A DNA stretch of 25,662 nt from JAFAGX01 sp035622175. Lineage in GTDB: Bacteria; Acidobacteriota; Terriglobia; Terriglobales; Acidobacteriaceae. Both the position numbers and the translations under genes were made by a program. The stretch spans positions 1 through 25,662 of the forward strand of contig DASPVV010000107.1 of assembly GCA_035622175.1 (NCBI GenBank), given 5' to 3'. The notes beneath the pieces were generated by a model, which did not search any database, was not told the DNA's origin, and saw only the letters and a program-made list of their open reading frames with translations. Shown here piece after piece: positions 17,053 through 25,359 of this stretch (within the stretch, counting starts at the first letter, position 1; each line of letters starts with the position of its first letter).

Positions 17053-18000
17053 TCATTCCAATTTTACGGTGCCGGACAGAACCGTGCGTAGACCTTGCTG
17101 GGTTCGCACTTGCAGGAAGCCGCGGGCGTCGAGTCCTTCGGTCATGCCTTGGTAGTCGCCGTTCTCTTCCACTCGCACCCGGGCCCCTCGCACCATCGAC
17201 GAACGCTCGGCAAAACGCCGCAGGATGGCGTCATAGGAACGGTTCCGCAGACTGCGATATTCCCGATCGAAAGATTGTAGCAAAGCGGCGCACAGTGCCA
17301 GGCGCGAGTACTCCTTGCCGGTGGCCATCCGTAAAGACGTGGCCGAGGCTTCTAAGTCGCGGGGGAAGGTCGTCTGATTGACGTTCACTCCGATGCCGAC
17401 AACCACGTGCCGAACGCGCGTCGGTTCGGCGATCATTTCGGCGAGAATGCCGCAGAACTTCTTGCCGCCAAGCAGAAGATCATTCGGCCATTTCAGGTCG
17501 GGAGAAAGTGCGGGGTCCAGTTCCTTGACGGCCGCTGCGACCGCCAGTCCCGCCGCCAGGGTCACGAGGAGGACTTCGGCCGGCGGCAGCGCCGGGCGCA
17601 GCACCAGCGAACAGTACATGCCCGAGCGCGGGGAAAACCATGGATGACTTCCGCGGCCGCGACCCGCGCTCTGTTGCTCGGCCAGGAACACGCTGCCTTC
17701 GGGGGCGCCATCCCGGGCGGCATCCATGGCGACGGTGCTCGTCGACCCGAGGTTGAAGTAATGATGAAGGTGCTCTCTGAAGATCGTTCCCCGAATCAAA
17801 GGAGCCAGCATCTCCGGCAGCAGAAGGTCCGGCATGGCTTCGAGGCGGTACCCGGTGCCGCGATGGCCGGCGATAGCCACCCCCAGGGCGCGCAACTGCT
17901 CGACCAAATGCCAGACCGCGGAAGGGCGGACAGCAACTTCGGCGGCCAGCTTGGTCCCGCTCAGGACGACGGTGGCATGATTCATGAGCAGGTGGACCAT
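17053..18000 (-). CDS. birA: Biotin-[acetyl-CoA-carboxylase] ligase, HTH-containing
   Basis: Activates biotin to biotinyl-AMP and attaches it to the carrier protein of acetyl-CoA carboxylase. 315 residues from the ATG at 18000; the frame is open back to a TTG at 18126, so the start is uncertain. N-terminal winged helix (about 1-55: SGTKLAAEVAVRPSAVWHLVEQLRALG, then HRGTGYRL) indicates the bifunctional ligase/repressor type, slightly short at its start. Catalytic domain: FNLGSTSTVAMDAA (82-95), GRGRGSHPW (113-121), KWPNDLLLGGKKFCGILAEM (170-189) and GIGVNVN (202-208). C-terminal SH3-like domain from about 270. No biotin biosynthesis genes are nearby to tell whether it represses them. It lies between nadC and coaX. 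Confidence 0.94.
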   Translation of the reverse strand: MVHLLMNHATVVLSGTKLAAEVAVRPSAVWHLVEQLRALGVAIAGHRGTGYRLEAMPDLLLPEMLAPLIRGTIFREHLHHYFNLGSTSTVAMDAARDGAPEGSVFLAEQQSAGRGRGSHPWFSPRSGMYCSLVLRPALPPAEVLLVTLAAGLAVAAAVKELDPALSPDLKWPNDLLLGGKKFCGILAEMIAEPTRVRHVVVGIGVNVNQTTFPRDLEASATSLRMATGKEYSRLALCAALLQSFDREYRSLRNRSYDAILRRFAERSSMVRGARVRVEENGDYQGMTEGLDARGFLQVRTQQGLRTVLSGTVKLE

Positions 18001-18182
18001 ATGTCCCAGCCGGCGTTCGGTTTCTGAACCGGGAGCAGGAGGGTCAGGTACTCTCCTCGGCGGGGTGCGTCTTGGCGATGGCAGCCTGATGCGGCCATTA
18101 TGAGGGAGAACCGCCACAAAGCACAAAATCCGCGGCTCGCCGGGGGGAGTTGGACGGGTCGCTCGCGCCGGGGAAGGACGCT

Positions 18183-19064
18183 TCAGTCGGCGGGGCCGAC
18201 GCGCAGACTCATATCGACCGCGGGTGCCGAGTGGGTCAGCGCGCCCACGGAGATGAAATTGACGCCGGTTTCAGCGTAGGCGCGAACATTCTCCAGGGTG
18301 ATGCCCCCGGAGGCTTCGAGGGGAATCGCAGGGTTGGCCTGGGAGCAGCGCTCGACCGCGCGCCCTACCTCCTCGACCGGCATGTGGTCGAGCAGAATGA
18401 CCTCCGCACCGTGCCCGAGAGCCTGCTCCAGTTCGTCCAAGTTGCGAACCTCGATCTCGATCAGCTGCTCGCCACGCCGATTGCGGTGAGCACGCTCCAG
18501 GGCCTGCGGGATCCCCCCCGCCAACGCGATGTGATTGTTCTTGATCAGAATGCCATCGGACAAGTCCAGGCGATGGTTTTGGCCCCCACCACAGCGCACC
18601 GCGTATTTATCCAGGTTGCGCAAGCCCGGACTGGTCTTACGCGTGTCGAGGATCTTCGCTTTGGTGCCCGAGACCCGATCCACGAATTTGCGAGTCAAGG
18701 TGGCAATGCCGCTCAGACGCTGCATCAGATTGAGAATCACCCGCTCGCAAGAAAGAATCACGCGCGCATTATGGCGGATCACCGCGATCGACTGACCCTT
18801 GTGCAACCGGATGCCATCGAAGATTTCCGGATGGGTTGTGACTTCGTAATGCGAGGTCACCGCGCCATCCAATTCGGCGTACGTCTCGAGGATGCGGGCG
18901 ATCGAACCAATTCCCGAGAGGATGGCATCCTGCTTGGATACAATGGTGGCGGCGGCGCGTTGATTGGGGTCAATACAAGCATAGCTCGTGGCATCCCGCG
19001 TGGCGCGGTCCTCGAGCAACGCATTCGCGATCACGGCGGTGATGCGGCGACTATTCCAGTCCAT
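18183..19064 (-). CDS. nadC: Nicotinate-nucleotide pyrophosphorylase (carboxylating)
   Basis: Quinolinate phosphoribosyltransferase: quinolinate + PRPP to nicotinate mononucleotide, CO2 and PPi, in de novo NAD synthesis. 293 residues, normal length. Active-site elements: CERVILNLMQRLSGIAT (106-122), DTRKT (140-144), CGGGQNHR (158-165), IKNNHI (174-179), E205, D226, ASGGI (251-255) and SVGALTHS (272-279). Start ATG at 19064 lies inside the 3' end of valS, overlapping by 14 bases, so the two are co-transcribed. nadA and nadB are not in the window. Confidence 0.97.
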   Translation of the reverse strand: MDWNSRRITAVIANALLEDRATRDATSYACIDPNQRAAATIVSKQDAILSGIGSIARILETYAELDGAVTSHYEVTTHPEIFDGIRLHKGQSIAVIRHNARVILSCERVILNLMQRLSGIATLTRKFVDRVSGTKAKILDTRKTSPGLRNLDKYAVRCGGGQNHRLDLSDGILIKNNHIALAGGIPQALERAHRNRRGEQLIEIEVRNLDELEQALGHGAEVILLDHMPVEEVGRAVERCSQANPAIPLEASGGITLENVRAYAETGVNFISVGALTHSAPAVDMSLRVGPAD

Positions 19065-21846
19065 TCCGCTCCCCGAGTTGGTCGTTCATCTTCTGTCGCA
19101 AGATCGCGAGCTCCGCGATGCGGTTGCGCAATCTCTCGATGACCTGGGCCGGGGCTTTGGCCAGGAATTGCTCGTTGCCCAGCTGATGGTGGGCATGGGT
19201 GATCTCGCGTTCGATCTTGTCTAATTCTTTTCTCAGTCGCTGCCCTTCCGCCGCTAGGTCGACCGTCTTCTCGTAGACCAGGTGAACGTCAAAGCGTGCG
19301 CTATGCCGCAAGGCCGGCAGTTTGGCCGGCAGGTGCTCTACGAACTCGACTCGAGCCACCTGCGCCAGTCGCTCCAGGGCGGCAAGATTGTCTTCGAACA
19401 GGCGACGGACGTTAGCATCGGGCGCGAAGATTTGAATGGGTACGCGCTGCTTGGCTTCCACTTTCAACTCCGCCCGCAGATTGCGAACACTCACGATGAG
19501 ATCTTGCAGGATTGCCATCTCGGTTTCTGCCGGCAGGTCAAGCTGCTTTTCATCGGGTTGGGGATAGCCGGCGAGAGCGATTGAGGGAAGGGGTGGTTTG
19601 TCTTCATAGATCGCCTGCCAAAGTTCTTCGCTAATAAACGGCATGATGGGATGCAAGAGCCGCAGGGCCGCCTCGAGCAGGATCAGGAGGTTGCTGCCCG
19701 CAACCCCCGCCCTCTCGGCACCCACCGCATCGGTGAGCCGCGGCTTGATCAGTTCCAGATACCAATCGCAGAACTCGCCCCAGAAGAAGTCATAGATGCT
19801 GTTGGCAGCCTCATGAAAACGATAGGTCTCAAGCGCCGCATTCACGCCGGCCGCCACCCGGTTGAAGCGCGAGCGAATCCAGCGATCCTCAAGCGCCGCC
19901 GGCGCAAAGCCACCGAGACCCATCCGAGGCCCGGTGGTTGCTCCGGCCGCGGCAGTTCGGAGGAGAGGGTTGCGGTGATGAGTGTTCGTGCTCAGGAACA
20001 CGAACCGTGCCGCGTTCCAAATTTTGTTGGCGAAAGCCCGATAACCCTCGGTGCGGCTGGGATTAAAGGCAATGTCGGTTCCCGGTGCCGCCATGGCGGC
20101 TAAGGTGAAGCGGGTGGCGTCGGTTCCAAAGCGGTCGATGATGTCCAGAGGATCGATCACGTTTCCTTTAGTTTTCGACATCTTTTGCCGCTCGGCATCG
20201 CGCACCAGGGCGTGAATATAAACCTGGCGGAAGGGCACGCTGTCATCTTTCTTGTCGCCCCATCCGCTGGCCTCCCTCCGTTCAGGGTCCTGCTGATGGT
20301 CGCGCATAAAGTGACAGCCAAACATGATCATGCGTGCCACCCAGAAGAACAGAATTTCGTGTGCCGTGATCAGGAGGCTGGTGGGATAGAAAACTTCCTG
20401 GTCGCGAGTCTGAGCGGGCCAGCCCAAGGTGGTGAAGGGCAGCAAGCCCGACGAGAACCAAGTATCAAGCACGTCACTGTCCTGTTCGAGCGCGGAGGCG
20501 CCGCACCTTCCGCAGCGGGTTGGGGCTTCGCGGGCCACGATGATTTCCCCGCAGGCGCAATACCAGGCCGGAATTCGATGTCCCCACCACAGCTGTCGCG
20601 AGATGCACCAGTCGTGGATGTTACCCATCCAATTGAGGTAAATCTGCTTATAGTTCTCCGGGACGATTTCGATCTCACCGTTCTCAACCACTTGGATGGC
20701 GCGCTCGGCCAAGGGAGCAACCTTGACAAACCATTGTGTCGACAGGCGTGGTTCGACCACGGTGCCGCAACGGTCGCAGGTGCCGAGGGCGATAGCATAG
20801 TCCTTCACCCCCACCAAGAATCCCTGTCGCTCGAGGTCTTCGAGCACCCTCTGGCGCGCCTCCAATCGATCCAACCCGGCGTAAGCGCCGGCATTTTCGT
20901 TCATGCGAGCGTGCTCGTCCATGACTTCGATCTCGGCCAGATGGTGTCGCTTCCCTGCTGCGAAGTCGTTCGGATCGTGCGCCGGAGTTACCTTGACGGC
21001 GCCAGTTCCAAATTCGGGTCGGGCAAGCTCGTCGGTGATGATCGGAATCTCTCGGTTCATCAAGGGCAGGCGAACCTTCTTGCCGTGGAAATGCTGGTAC
21101 CTCTCGTCCTTCGGGTTGACCGCCACAGCCGTATCGCCCAGCATGGTCTCGGGTCGGGTAGTCGCGACCGTGATCCATTCCTGGGTGCCGATCACGGGAT
21201 AGCGAATCTCATACAGCTTCCCCGGAACCTCCTCGTGCTTGACTTCAAGATCGGAGATTGCGGTCCCACAGCGCGGGCACCAGTTCACAATGTAGTTCCC
21301 GCGGTAGAGCAGGCCTTCCGCATAGAGGCGAACAAAGACCTCTCGCACGGCGCCCGAAAGATTCTCGTCCATGGTGAAGTATTCGCGGCTCCAGTCCACG
21401 GAAAAGCCCAGCCGCTTCATTTGGTCGAGAATTGCGCCGCCATAATGCCGCTTCCATTCCCAAACCCGTTCGAGAAAGGCCTCCCGGCCGAGGTCGCGCC
21501 GCTTCTTGCCGTCTTTCGCCAGCTGCCGTTCGACCATCATCTGGGTGGCGATACCGGCATGGTCGGTTCCCGGCAGCCACAAGGTGAGGAAACCCCGCAT
21601 GCGATGCCAGCGCACGATGATGTCCATCTGCGTTTGGTTGAGCATGTGTCCCATATGCAGCCGACCGGTCACGTTGGGAGGCGGCAACAGCAGGGCAAAT
21701 ACGGGGCGGGGGTCGGCAGACGGTGTGGGTACGGAGAACATCTTCTGTTCGACCCAGTATTCGGCCCAGCGCTTTTCGATTTGGCCGGGCACATAGGATT
21801 TTTCGAGTTCGTGGGGCATGGCGACAGCGCGCGCAGCAGTAAACAT
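19051..21846 (-). CDS. valS: Valyl-tRNA synthetase
   Basis: Class I aminoacyl-tRNA synthetase charging tRNA-Val, with an editing domain against Thr-tRNA-Val. 931 residues from the ATG at 21846, which has AAGGG 5 bases upstream; the ATG at 21819 (MPHELEKSY, where homology starts) lacks such a site but is the alternative. Motifs: HMGH for HIGH at 64-67, TTRPETMLGDTAVAV and the editing CP1 domain about 190-350, CWISRQ-type block DWCISRQLWWGHRIPAW (412-428), KMSKTKGN (555-562), anticodon-binding helical domain, and a C-terminal coiled coil (about 865-925). Cysteine pairs CPRCG (190-194), CDRCG (357-361) and CACG/CGRCG (430-449) suggest zinc sites. Head of the valS-nadC-birA-coaX run. Confidence 0.97.
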   Translation of the reverse strand: MFTAARAVAMPHELEKSYVPGQIEKRWAEYWVEQKMFSVPTPSADPRPVFALLLPPPNVTGRLHMGHMLNQTQMDIIVRWHRMRGFLTLWLPGTDHAGIATQMMVERQLAKDGKKRRDLGREAFLERVWEWKRHYGGAILDQMKRLGFSVDWSREYFTMDENLSGAVREVFVRLYAEGLLYRGNYIVNWCPRCGTAISDLEVKHEEVPGKLYEIRYPVIGTQEWITVATTRPETMLGDTAVAVNPKDERYQHFHGKKVRLPLMNREIPIITDELARPEFGTGAVKVTPAHDPNDFAAGKRHHLAEIEVMDEHARMNENAGAYAGLDRLEARQRVLEDLERQGFLVGVKDYAIALGTCDRCGTVVEPRLSTQWFVKVAPLAERAIQVVENGEIEIVPENYKQIYLNWMGNIHDWCISRQLWWGHRIPAWYCACGEIIVAREAPTRCGRCGASALEQDSDVLDTWFSSGLLPFTTLGWPAQTRDQEVFYPTSLLITAHEILFFWVARMIMFGCHFMRDHQQDPERREASGWGDKKDDSVPFRQVYIHALVRDAERQKMSKTKGNVIDPLDIIDRFGTDATRFTLAAMAAPGTDIAFNPSRTEGYRAFANKIWNAARFVFLSTNTHHRNPLLRTAAAGATTGPRMGLGGFAPAALEDRWIRSRFNRVAAGVNAALETYRFHEAANSIYDFFWGEFCDWYLELIKPRLTDAVGAERAGVAGSNLLILLEAALRLLHPIMPFISEELWQAIYEDKPPLPSIALAGYPQPDEKQLDLPAETEMAILQDLIVSVRNLRAELKVEAKQRVPIQIFAPDANVRRLFEDNLAALERLAQVARVEFVEHLPAKLPALRHSARFDVHLVYEKTVDLAAEGQRLRKELDKIEREITHAHHQLGNEQFLAKAPAQVIERLRNRIAELAILRQKMNDQLGERNGLE

Positions 21847-21977
21847 TTGGCCCTTCGTCAACCCACCGGAGTCGGCGGCACAAACCTCGACAGCGAGATT
21901 GGCTCAATGCGCGCGGAAGCTTTGATATTACAGGTCGGCTGAAAACGAGGTCAAACGGGAGACGGGGGTGATACCTG

Positions 21978-21999
21978 TTGAGGGGAAAATGCTAGACCC
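21978..21999 (+). repeat. 22-base repeat, copy 1
   Basis: TTGAGGGGAAAATGCTAGAC plus CC. It matches the copy at 22091-22112 at 20 of 22 positions, in the same orientation, 113 bases away. Both copies are followed by a C-rich stretch and preceded at a few bases by a TAC triplet (ATACCTG, GTACGCC), so the relation may extend beyond 22 bases. Confidence 0.75.
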
Positions 22000-22090
22000 T
22001 CCCGGCACCAGCAAATTCGCGGTCCAGACAAGGCTCGCTCACATTTGAGATGATGCCGACGATTTCTTTGCGGAGGGTGGTTGGTACGCC

Positions 22091-22112
22091 TTGAGGGGAA
22101 AACGCTACACCC
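22091..22112 (+). repeat. 22-base repeat, copy 2
   Basis: TTGAGGGGAAAACGCTACAC plus CC, differing from copy 1 by T/C at position 13 and G/C at position 18. It lies upstream of valS (divergent side) and about 110 bases from the 3' end of the membrane-protein gene. It could be a dispersed intergenic element or a pair of protein-binding sites. Confidence 0.75.
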
Positions 22113-22221
22113 GCCCCAGGGGGTATCCGAGCCGGGGGAGCGGGAGTATTGGGAGAACGTCGCGATATCGTGCTCCCCTACGGATAGAAACCCGGGATCT
22201 TCATGCGGGTTGCGTTGCTTC

Positions 22222-23055
22222 TCAGCTCGACTCTGACGGGGCCTGCTTGTTCCAAAAGGATACAAGTATTGCCAGCGCGGCCAGAAAAGCCGTCAAACTC
22301 AAAAGCGTTTGCAGTACCTGGGTTGTTCCTCCGATTCTTGGGAATAGACCGCCAACCAGAACGAGCATTGCGTTTCCGGTATACGATCCAAACATGGCCT
22401 TTTCGGTCTTCGGTAACGGAGCTCTTATGAATCCAATCCCAATCAGGCAAATGCCGCCCCAAATCGCTATGTTGAGCAGCACATTTGCCCAATTCGGCCA
22501 GACACTAGAGCCAAACAACGTCCAAGAATATGTCTCAGCAGTCTTGGTGTGAAAGCGAAAACCGAGAGAACTGCCCGTTACCAAGATAGCCAGCAATGCT
22601 CCGAAGCGAGTGGTGACAATCCGGGATCGACGAGTTATGGTCGTGGTGCGCAATGCGGATTCATGACCGAGCGAATGCCGAGGTGCGCTTGCGCGGTGGA
22701 TCACGGCCCCTGCCGAATAGGCCAAAGTCCCAATCCAGAGCGGTGTGACAAAGAGCTTATCGAAACATCTTGTGGCGAACCCCGCTTCGCTATAGTTCTG
22801 AATCTGGCAATTAGCCGTGAAGAAGTGCTCGACAAGCGAACCCGGGCCAGTAAGGACACTTCCGGTGGTGCGCCAGTCTATTACACGGAATAGAAAAGCC
22901 ATGGTGGCCGGAACCCAAACCCATTGGGCGGATGTGTCCGGGAACGTGCCACACATCACGTACGCAAAACAAAATCCGACTACAACGACCAAAAGTATCA
23001 AATGCGCAGAATAGAACTGTCGCGATCGCCAACCATCTGGACTGGTCCGCTCCAA
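22222..23055 (-). CDS. Multi-pass integral membrane protein, unknown
   Basis: Hydrophobic protein of up to 277 residues; not assigned to a family. About six or seven membrane helices are visible: about 14-36 (HLILLVVVVGFCFAYVM), 45-61, 103-120, 152-169, 188-209 and one or two more between 218 and 270. Loops are basic on one side (TTTITRRSRIVTTRF). The start is uncertain: the frame opens at a TTG at 23055 without a Shine-Dalgarno sequence. No catalytic motif recognised; membrane-anchored YIP1- or DUF-type accessory protein is possible but unsupported. Base composition is less GC-rich than the valS operon. It is divergent from the 202-residue membrane protein, 37 bases away. Confidence 0.65.
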   Translation of the reverse strand: MERTSPDGWRSRQFYSAHLILLVVVVGFCFAYVMCGTFPDTSAQWVWVPATMAFLFRVIDWRTTGSVLTGPGSLVEHFFTANCQIQNYSEAGFATRCFDKLFVTPLWIGTLAYSAGAVIHRASAPRHSLGHESALRTTTITRRSRIVTTRFGALLAILVTGSSLGFRFHTKTAETYSWTLFGSSVWPNWANVLLNIAIWGGICLIGIGFIRAPLPKTEKAMFGSYTGNAMLVLVGGLFPRIGGTTQVLQTLLSLTAFLAALAILVSFWNKQAPSESS

Positions 23056-23092
23056 GAACTCAGAAACCGTAGTAGAATCCGCACGATAGAGT

Positions 23093-23701
23093 ATGAATTG
23101 CTTCGGGAGTGCGCGTGAAGCGAAAGAATTCTTAATCTCCAGAATTGTCGAAGAAGCGCAGCGAGAGAGTGTCGTGCTCTCGGAACCTGAACGGAAGATG
23201 CTCTACTTCTCGGAAACTGGATGGACCCTTCCCGACATGTCGACGGTCGCTAAAGAATTCGACAGTACCCACGATTGGAAGGATTACGAGAAGAAGATTG
23301 CACGTCTGATTCGCAACGCGGCCAAACGTGCTCGCAAGCAGTCTCCCGCAGACTATGACGACTGGTCGCAAGCTATTCTTCGGTTAAAGAAAGAGGATCA
23401 TTACATCCTTGTCATGATCAGGCAGGCAGGATTGCGACCGCGTGGCGATGTTTTTCGGCTCTGGGGCACTGGTATCGTCATTGTGACCGTGCTGGTCGCA
23501 TTGATATTCTTGTCAATCAGGTACGGAATCGACCTGGGAAAATACATGGGCCGAGGCATTCCGCTCGGTCCTTACATCTGGGCATCTGCCCTTCTTGTCG
23601 CAATTGCCTGCCAACTGCTCGGTTTTTTCATGGGTGCTAAGAGAGTCGATGACTGGACTTCCAGGCTAGTGCAAAAAGTGGTTCGCCTGCGAGCACGATA
23701 A
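23093..23701 (+). CDS. Two-helix membrane protein, unknown
   Basis: 202 residues; a type of hypothetical protein I associate with Acidobacteriota, without known function. Cytosolic N-terminal domain (1-120): helix AREAKEFLISRIVEEAQRES, then LSEPERKMLYFSETGWTLPDM (about 30-49), then charged helices (DWKDYEKKIARLIRNAAKRA; DYDDWSQAILRLKKEDHYILVMI). Two membrane helices follow at about 124-143 and 161-181, and a basic C-terminus. The initiation site is weak (GATAGAGT before ATG). The ERKMLYFSETGWT block looks like the conserved core. Same strand as the DUF2164 gene 39 bases downstream, probably one transcript. Confidence 0.78.
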   Translation: MNCFGSAREAKEFLISRIVEEAQRESVVLSEPERKMLYFSETGWTLPDMSTVAKEFDSTHDWKDYEKKIARLIRNAAKRARKQSPADYDDWSQAILRLKKEDHYILVMIRQAGLRPRGDVFRLWGTGIVIVTVLVALIFLSIRYGIDLGKYMGRGIPLGPYIWASALLVAIACQLLGFFMGAKRVDDWTSRLVQKVVRLRAR

Positions 23702-23740
23702 AAGCATTCTGACGTAAGCAGGCGAGGAGCACAATTCCGC

Positions 23741-24016
23741 GTGAAAATCGAATTCTCCCAACAAGCCCGTTCGGACGCGATCACATCCATTCAGCGTTAT
23801 TTCCAAGAGAATATGTCTGAACCTATCGGCAACATGGCAGCAGGGCTGCTGCTGAACTACTTTGTGGAGGAGGTTGGACCAGCCATTTACAATCAAGCGA
23901 TCGCCGATGCGCAAGCACGAATCCAGCAACGCATGTCAGACCTTGAAGGCGAACTCTACGCCCCAGAGTTTCAGTATTGGCCCAACATCGAACGCAAGCG
24001 GAAGAAAGAACATTGA
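23741..24016 (+). CDS. DUF2164 family protein
   Basis: 91-residue cytosolic protein with the DUF2164 pattern: SQQARSDAITSIQRYFQENM (about 6-25), then IGNMAAGLLLNYFVEEVGPAIYNQAIADAQARIQQRMSDLEGELY (about 29-73). The VGPAIYNQ block is diagnostic of the family; function is unknown. GTG start, with GAGGAG about 9 bases upstream. The C-terminus is strongly basic (ERKRKKEH). It follows the two-helix membrane protein and converges on the frameshifted secreted gene. Confidence 0.88.
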   Translation: MKIEFSQQARSDAITSIQRYFQENMSEPIGNMAAGLLLNYFVEEVGPAIYNQAIADAQARIQQRMSDLEGELYAPEFQYWPNIERKRKKEH

Positions 24017-24039
24017 GGATTCAGTGGCATGAAACCGAA

Positions 24040-24104
24040 GTAGCTGTTTTGAGTGTTATCGCGATGTTTCGCCAGCTATCCGCTCAAAATGGATCGGTGG
24101 CTAC
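24040..24104. terminator. Inverted repeat between convergent genes
   Basis: Between the DUF2164 stop and the stop of the frameshifted gene, TTTTGAG (24047-24053) pairs with CTCAAAA (24083-24089), flanked by GTAGC (24040-24044) and GCTAC (24100-24104). The long loop (29 bases) and the unequal outer spacing make it a weak structure. It could act as a bidirectional terminator, since the CTCAAAA/TTTTGAG arms give T runs on both strands, but this is tentative. Confidence 0.25.
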
Positions 24105-24106
24105 TC

Positions 24107-24870
24107 CTATTGAAAGGAATACCCGCTAGGAGGAACCTGGAAGAGCTTCGCGTCGTCGGGCACAGACGAAGAGATTCGGTCGATCCGATAGTACGTCGCG
24201 CCTTCTCTTAGGGGTATTCTGTAGACATCGAAGTCAATGTCGAACTCCGAGTTATGCCACACATCCGCTCCTGCAGCTGAACCATCCGGTTTGTAGCACA
24301 TCATGCTGGTCCGGCCCAGGCTGATACCGCCAATCGAATACTCTCCTAGAAAAGTCTGCTCAAATCTCTCCCCGCCACACCGGACCCGGTCATGCGGTGC
24401 GGGAGCCTGACATACTCCGTCTATGCAATCCATCGAGCTGCCCCCCACGGCAAAGAACGAGATGGTGGAAGGAGGGTGGATTTCGTTAACCTGACATTCT
24501 CGGTCCGCGACCGAACAGACTGTGCGTTTTCTGGCCGCCGCGTCATACAACCAGACGGTCGCAAGGGGCGGCAGTTTCCCCGAGTGCTCTTCCCGAGGCG
24601 CGCGGACACGCCCCACACTCGGCCCTCCTGGTCGCGTACCCACTCCTCTACCCAGTGCTTGGAGACCACCTTTGTCCCGTCCTTTGATTCGATATGTTCG
24701 ACGCTTGCCTTGATGGAAACAGGCTTGCTTGGAGTTCCCGCCAGGTAGATACGGTAAATGCGAAATTCGCGGCTATCGGCGGGAGGGTGTTGTTCTTCCT
24801 GGGCTGCGATTGCGCACGCGAGCAGCGCTGACCCCGCCAGAAGAATTAAAGCATGGTAACGCTGTGGCAT
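24107..24870 (-). pseudogene. Secreted protein gene broken by a frameshift
   Basis: Two overlapping frames make one protein. The first half opens at the ATG at 24870 (AGGAG 8 bases upstream) with a signal peptide (ALILLAGSALLACAIAAQ) and continues through VEHIESKDGTKVVSKHWVEEWVRDQEGRVWG. The second half continues in the -1 frame from RVRAPREEHSGKLPPLATVWLYDAAARKRTVCSV to the stop at 24107. The switch falls at the four-G run on the minus strand (bases 24611-24614); one extra G would give an unbroken frame of about 254 codons. The pattern (R-D-x-x-G-R-V..R-E-E, then W/I-x-D-A-A-x-x-x-R-T-V) resembles acidobacterial exported proteins of unknown function. Sequencing error, recent mutation or recoding cannot be separated here. 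Confidence 0.75.
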
Positions 24871-25359
24871 TGGGACGCTCCTATGCACGACACCGAGTAC
24901 ACAATACAACCGGCTGTAACGGGGCACAAGCGAAAATCGGGTGGCTGACATACGGTTCGCGATTCGCGTCAATTGTTCGTCGGCTGCGAGAACGTAACCC
25001 TTTGGCTTGTACTCAATGGCTTTGAAATCCAGCAGACTCGTGTCTTCGCCTTCCTCCCAGTGCCGGTCGGATTCCTTCCCGATGTAGATTGGAGGCCAGT
25101 TCGCAACGATGTGGGCGCGCTGCAACAGTCCCGCGTGTCGGGTCCGCACGGCGAGTGTGGAGGGAGGAGGCTGAGCAGAGCGGAGAGACTAGGAGGGGTG
25201 GGACGCGAGCGGGTCAGGGCGGGAGGGCGAGAGGAACTGAGGGTCAGAAGGGAAAGAGGCGGAAGTGTGGGCTTTGAAATCGATAAGGCGCTAAGATTTA
25301 TCAACAGTTATACTGAACCCGCGTGCCCAACGCGGAGTATTCTCTGAGACCGCGATCCA
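24871..25359. other. Gene-free stretch with purine-biased tract
   Basis: 489 bases in which I support no gene. Frames are open on both strands (one runs minus-strand 25149 into the frameshifted gene), but none has a ribosome binding site or a recognisable family. The part from about 25150 to 25270 is strongly purine-rich on the plus strand with repeated GGG and GGAG blocks. The promoter of the frameshifted gene should lie near 24890-24950. Confidence 0.5.
25211..25227 (+). other. Canonical G-quadruplex motif
   Basis: GGGTCAGGGCGGGAGGG: four runs of three G with loops of 3, 1 and 1 bases. Additional G runs lie just upstream (GGGG at 25195-25198, GGG at 25200-25202). Short loops favour a stable quadruplex in vitro; function here is unknown. 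Confidence 0.6.

Larger units (their letters stand above)
21847..22221. other. Intergenic junction between operon and variable region
   Basis: 375 bases with no supportable gene. It should hold the valS promoter at its left end. It carries two copies of a 22-base repeat and is rich in G and C runs (GACGGGGGTG, CCGCCCCAGGGGG). To the right, genes are sparser and mostly unknown. Confidence 0.5.

Noticed and set aside
18150..19142. 330-codon open frame on the plus strand opposite nadC
   Set aside because: All nadC active-site motifs lie on the minus strand; the plus-strand product shows no family pattern.
20185..21942. 585-codon open frame on the plus strand opposite valS
   Set aside because: It mirrors valS codon positions; valS motifs are unmistakable on the minus strand, and the plus-strand product has no recognisable family or start signal. 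Long antisense frames are expected in GC-rich coding DNA.
24871..25149. 93-codon upstream extension of the frameshifted secreted gene
   Set aside because: A good Shine-Dalgarno sequence and signal peptide mark the ATG at 24870; the upstream residues show no domain and would bury the signal peptide inside the protein.
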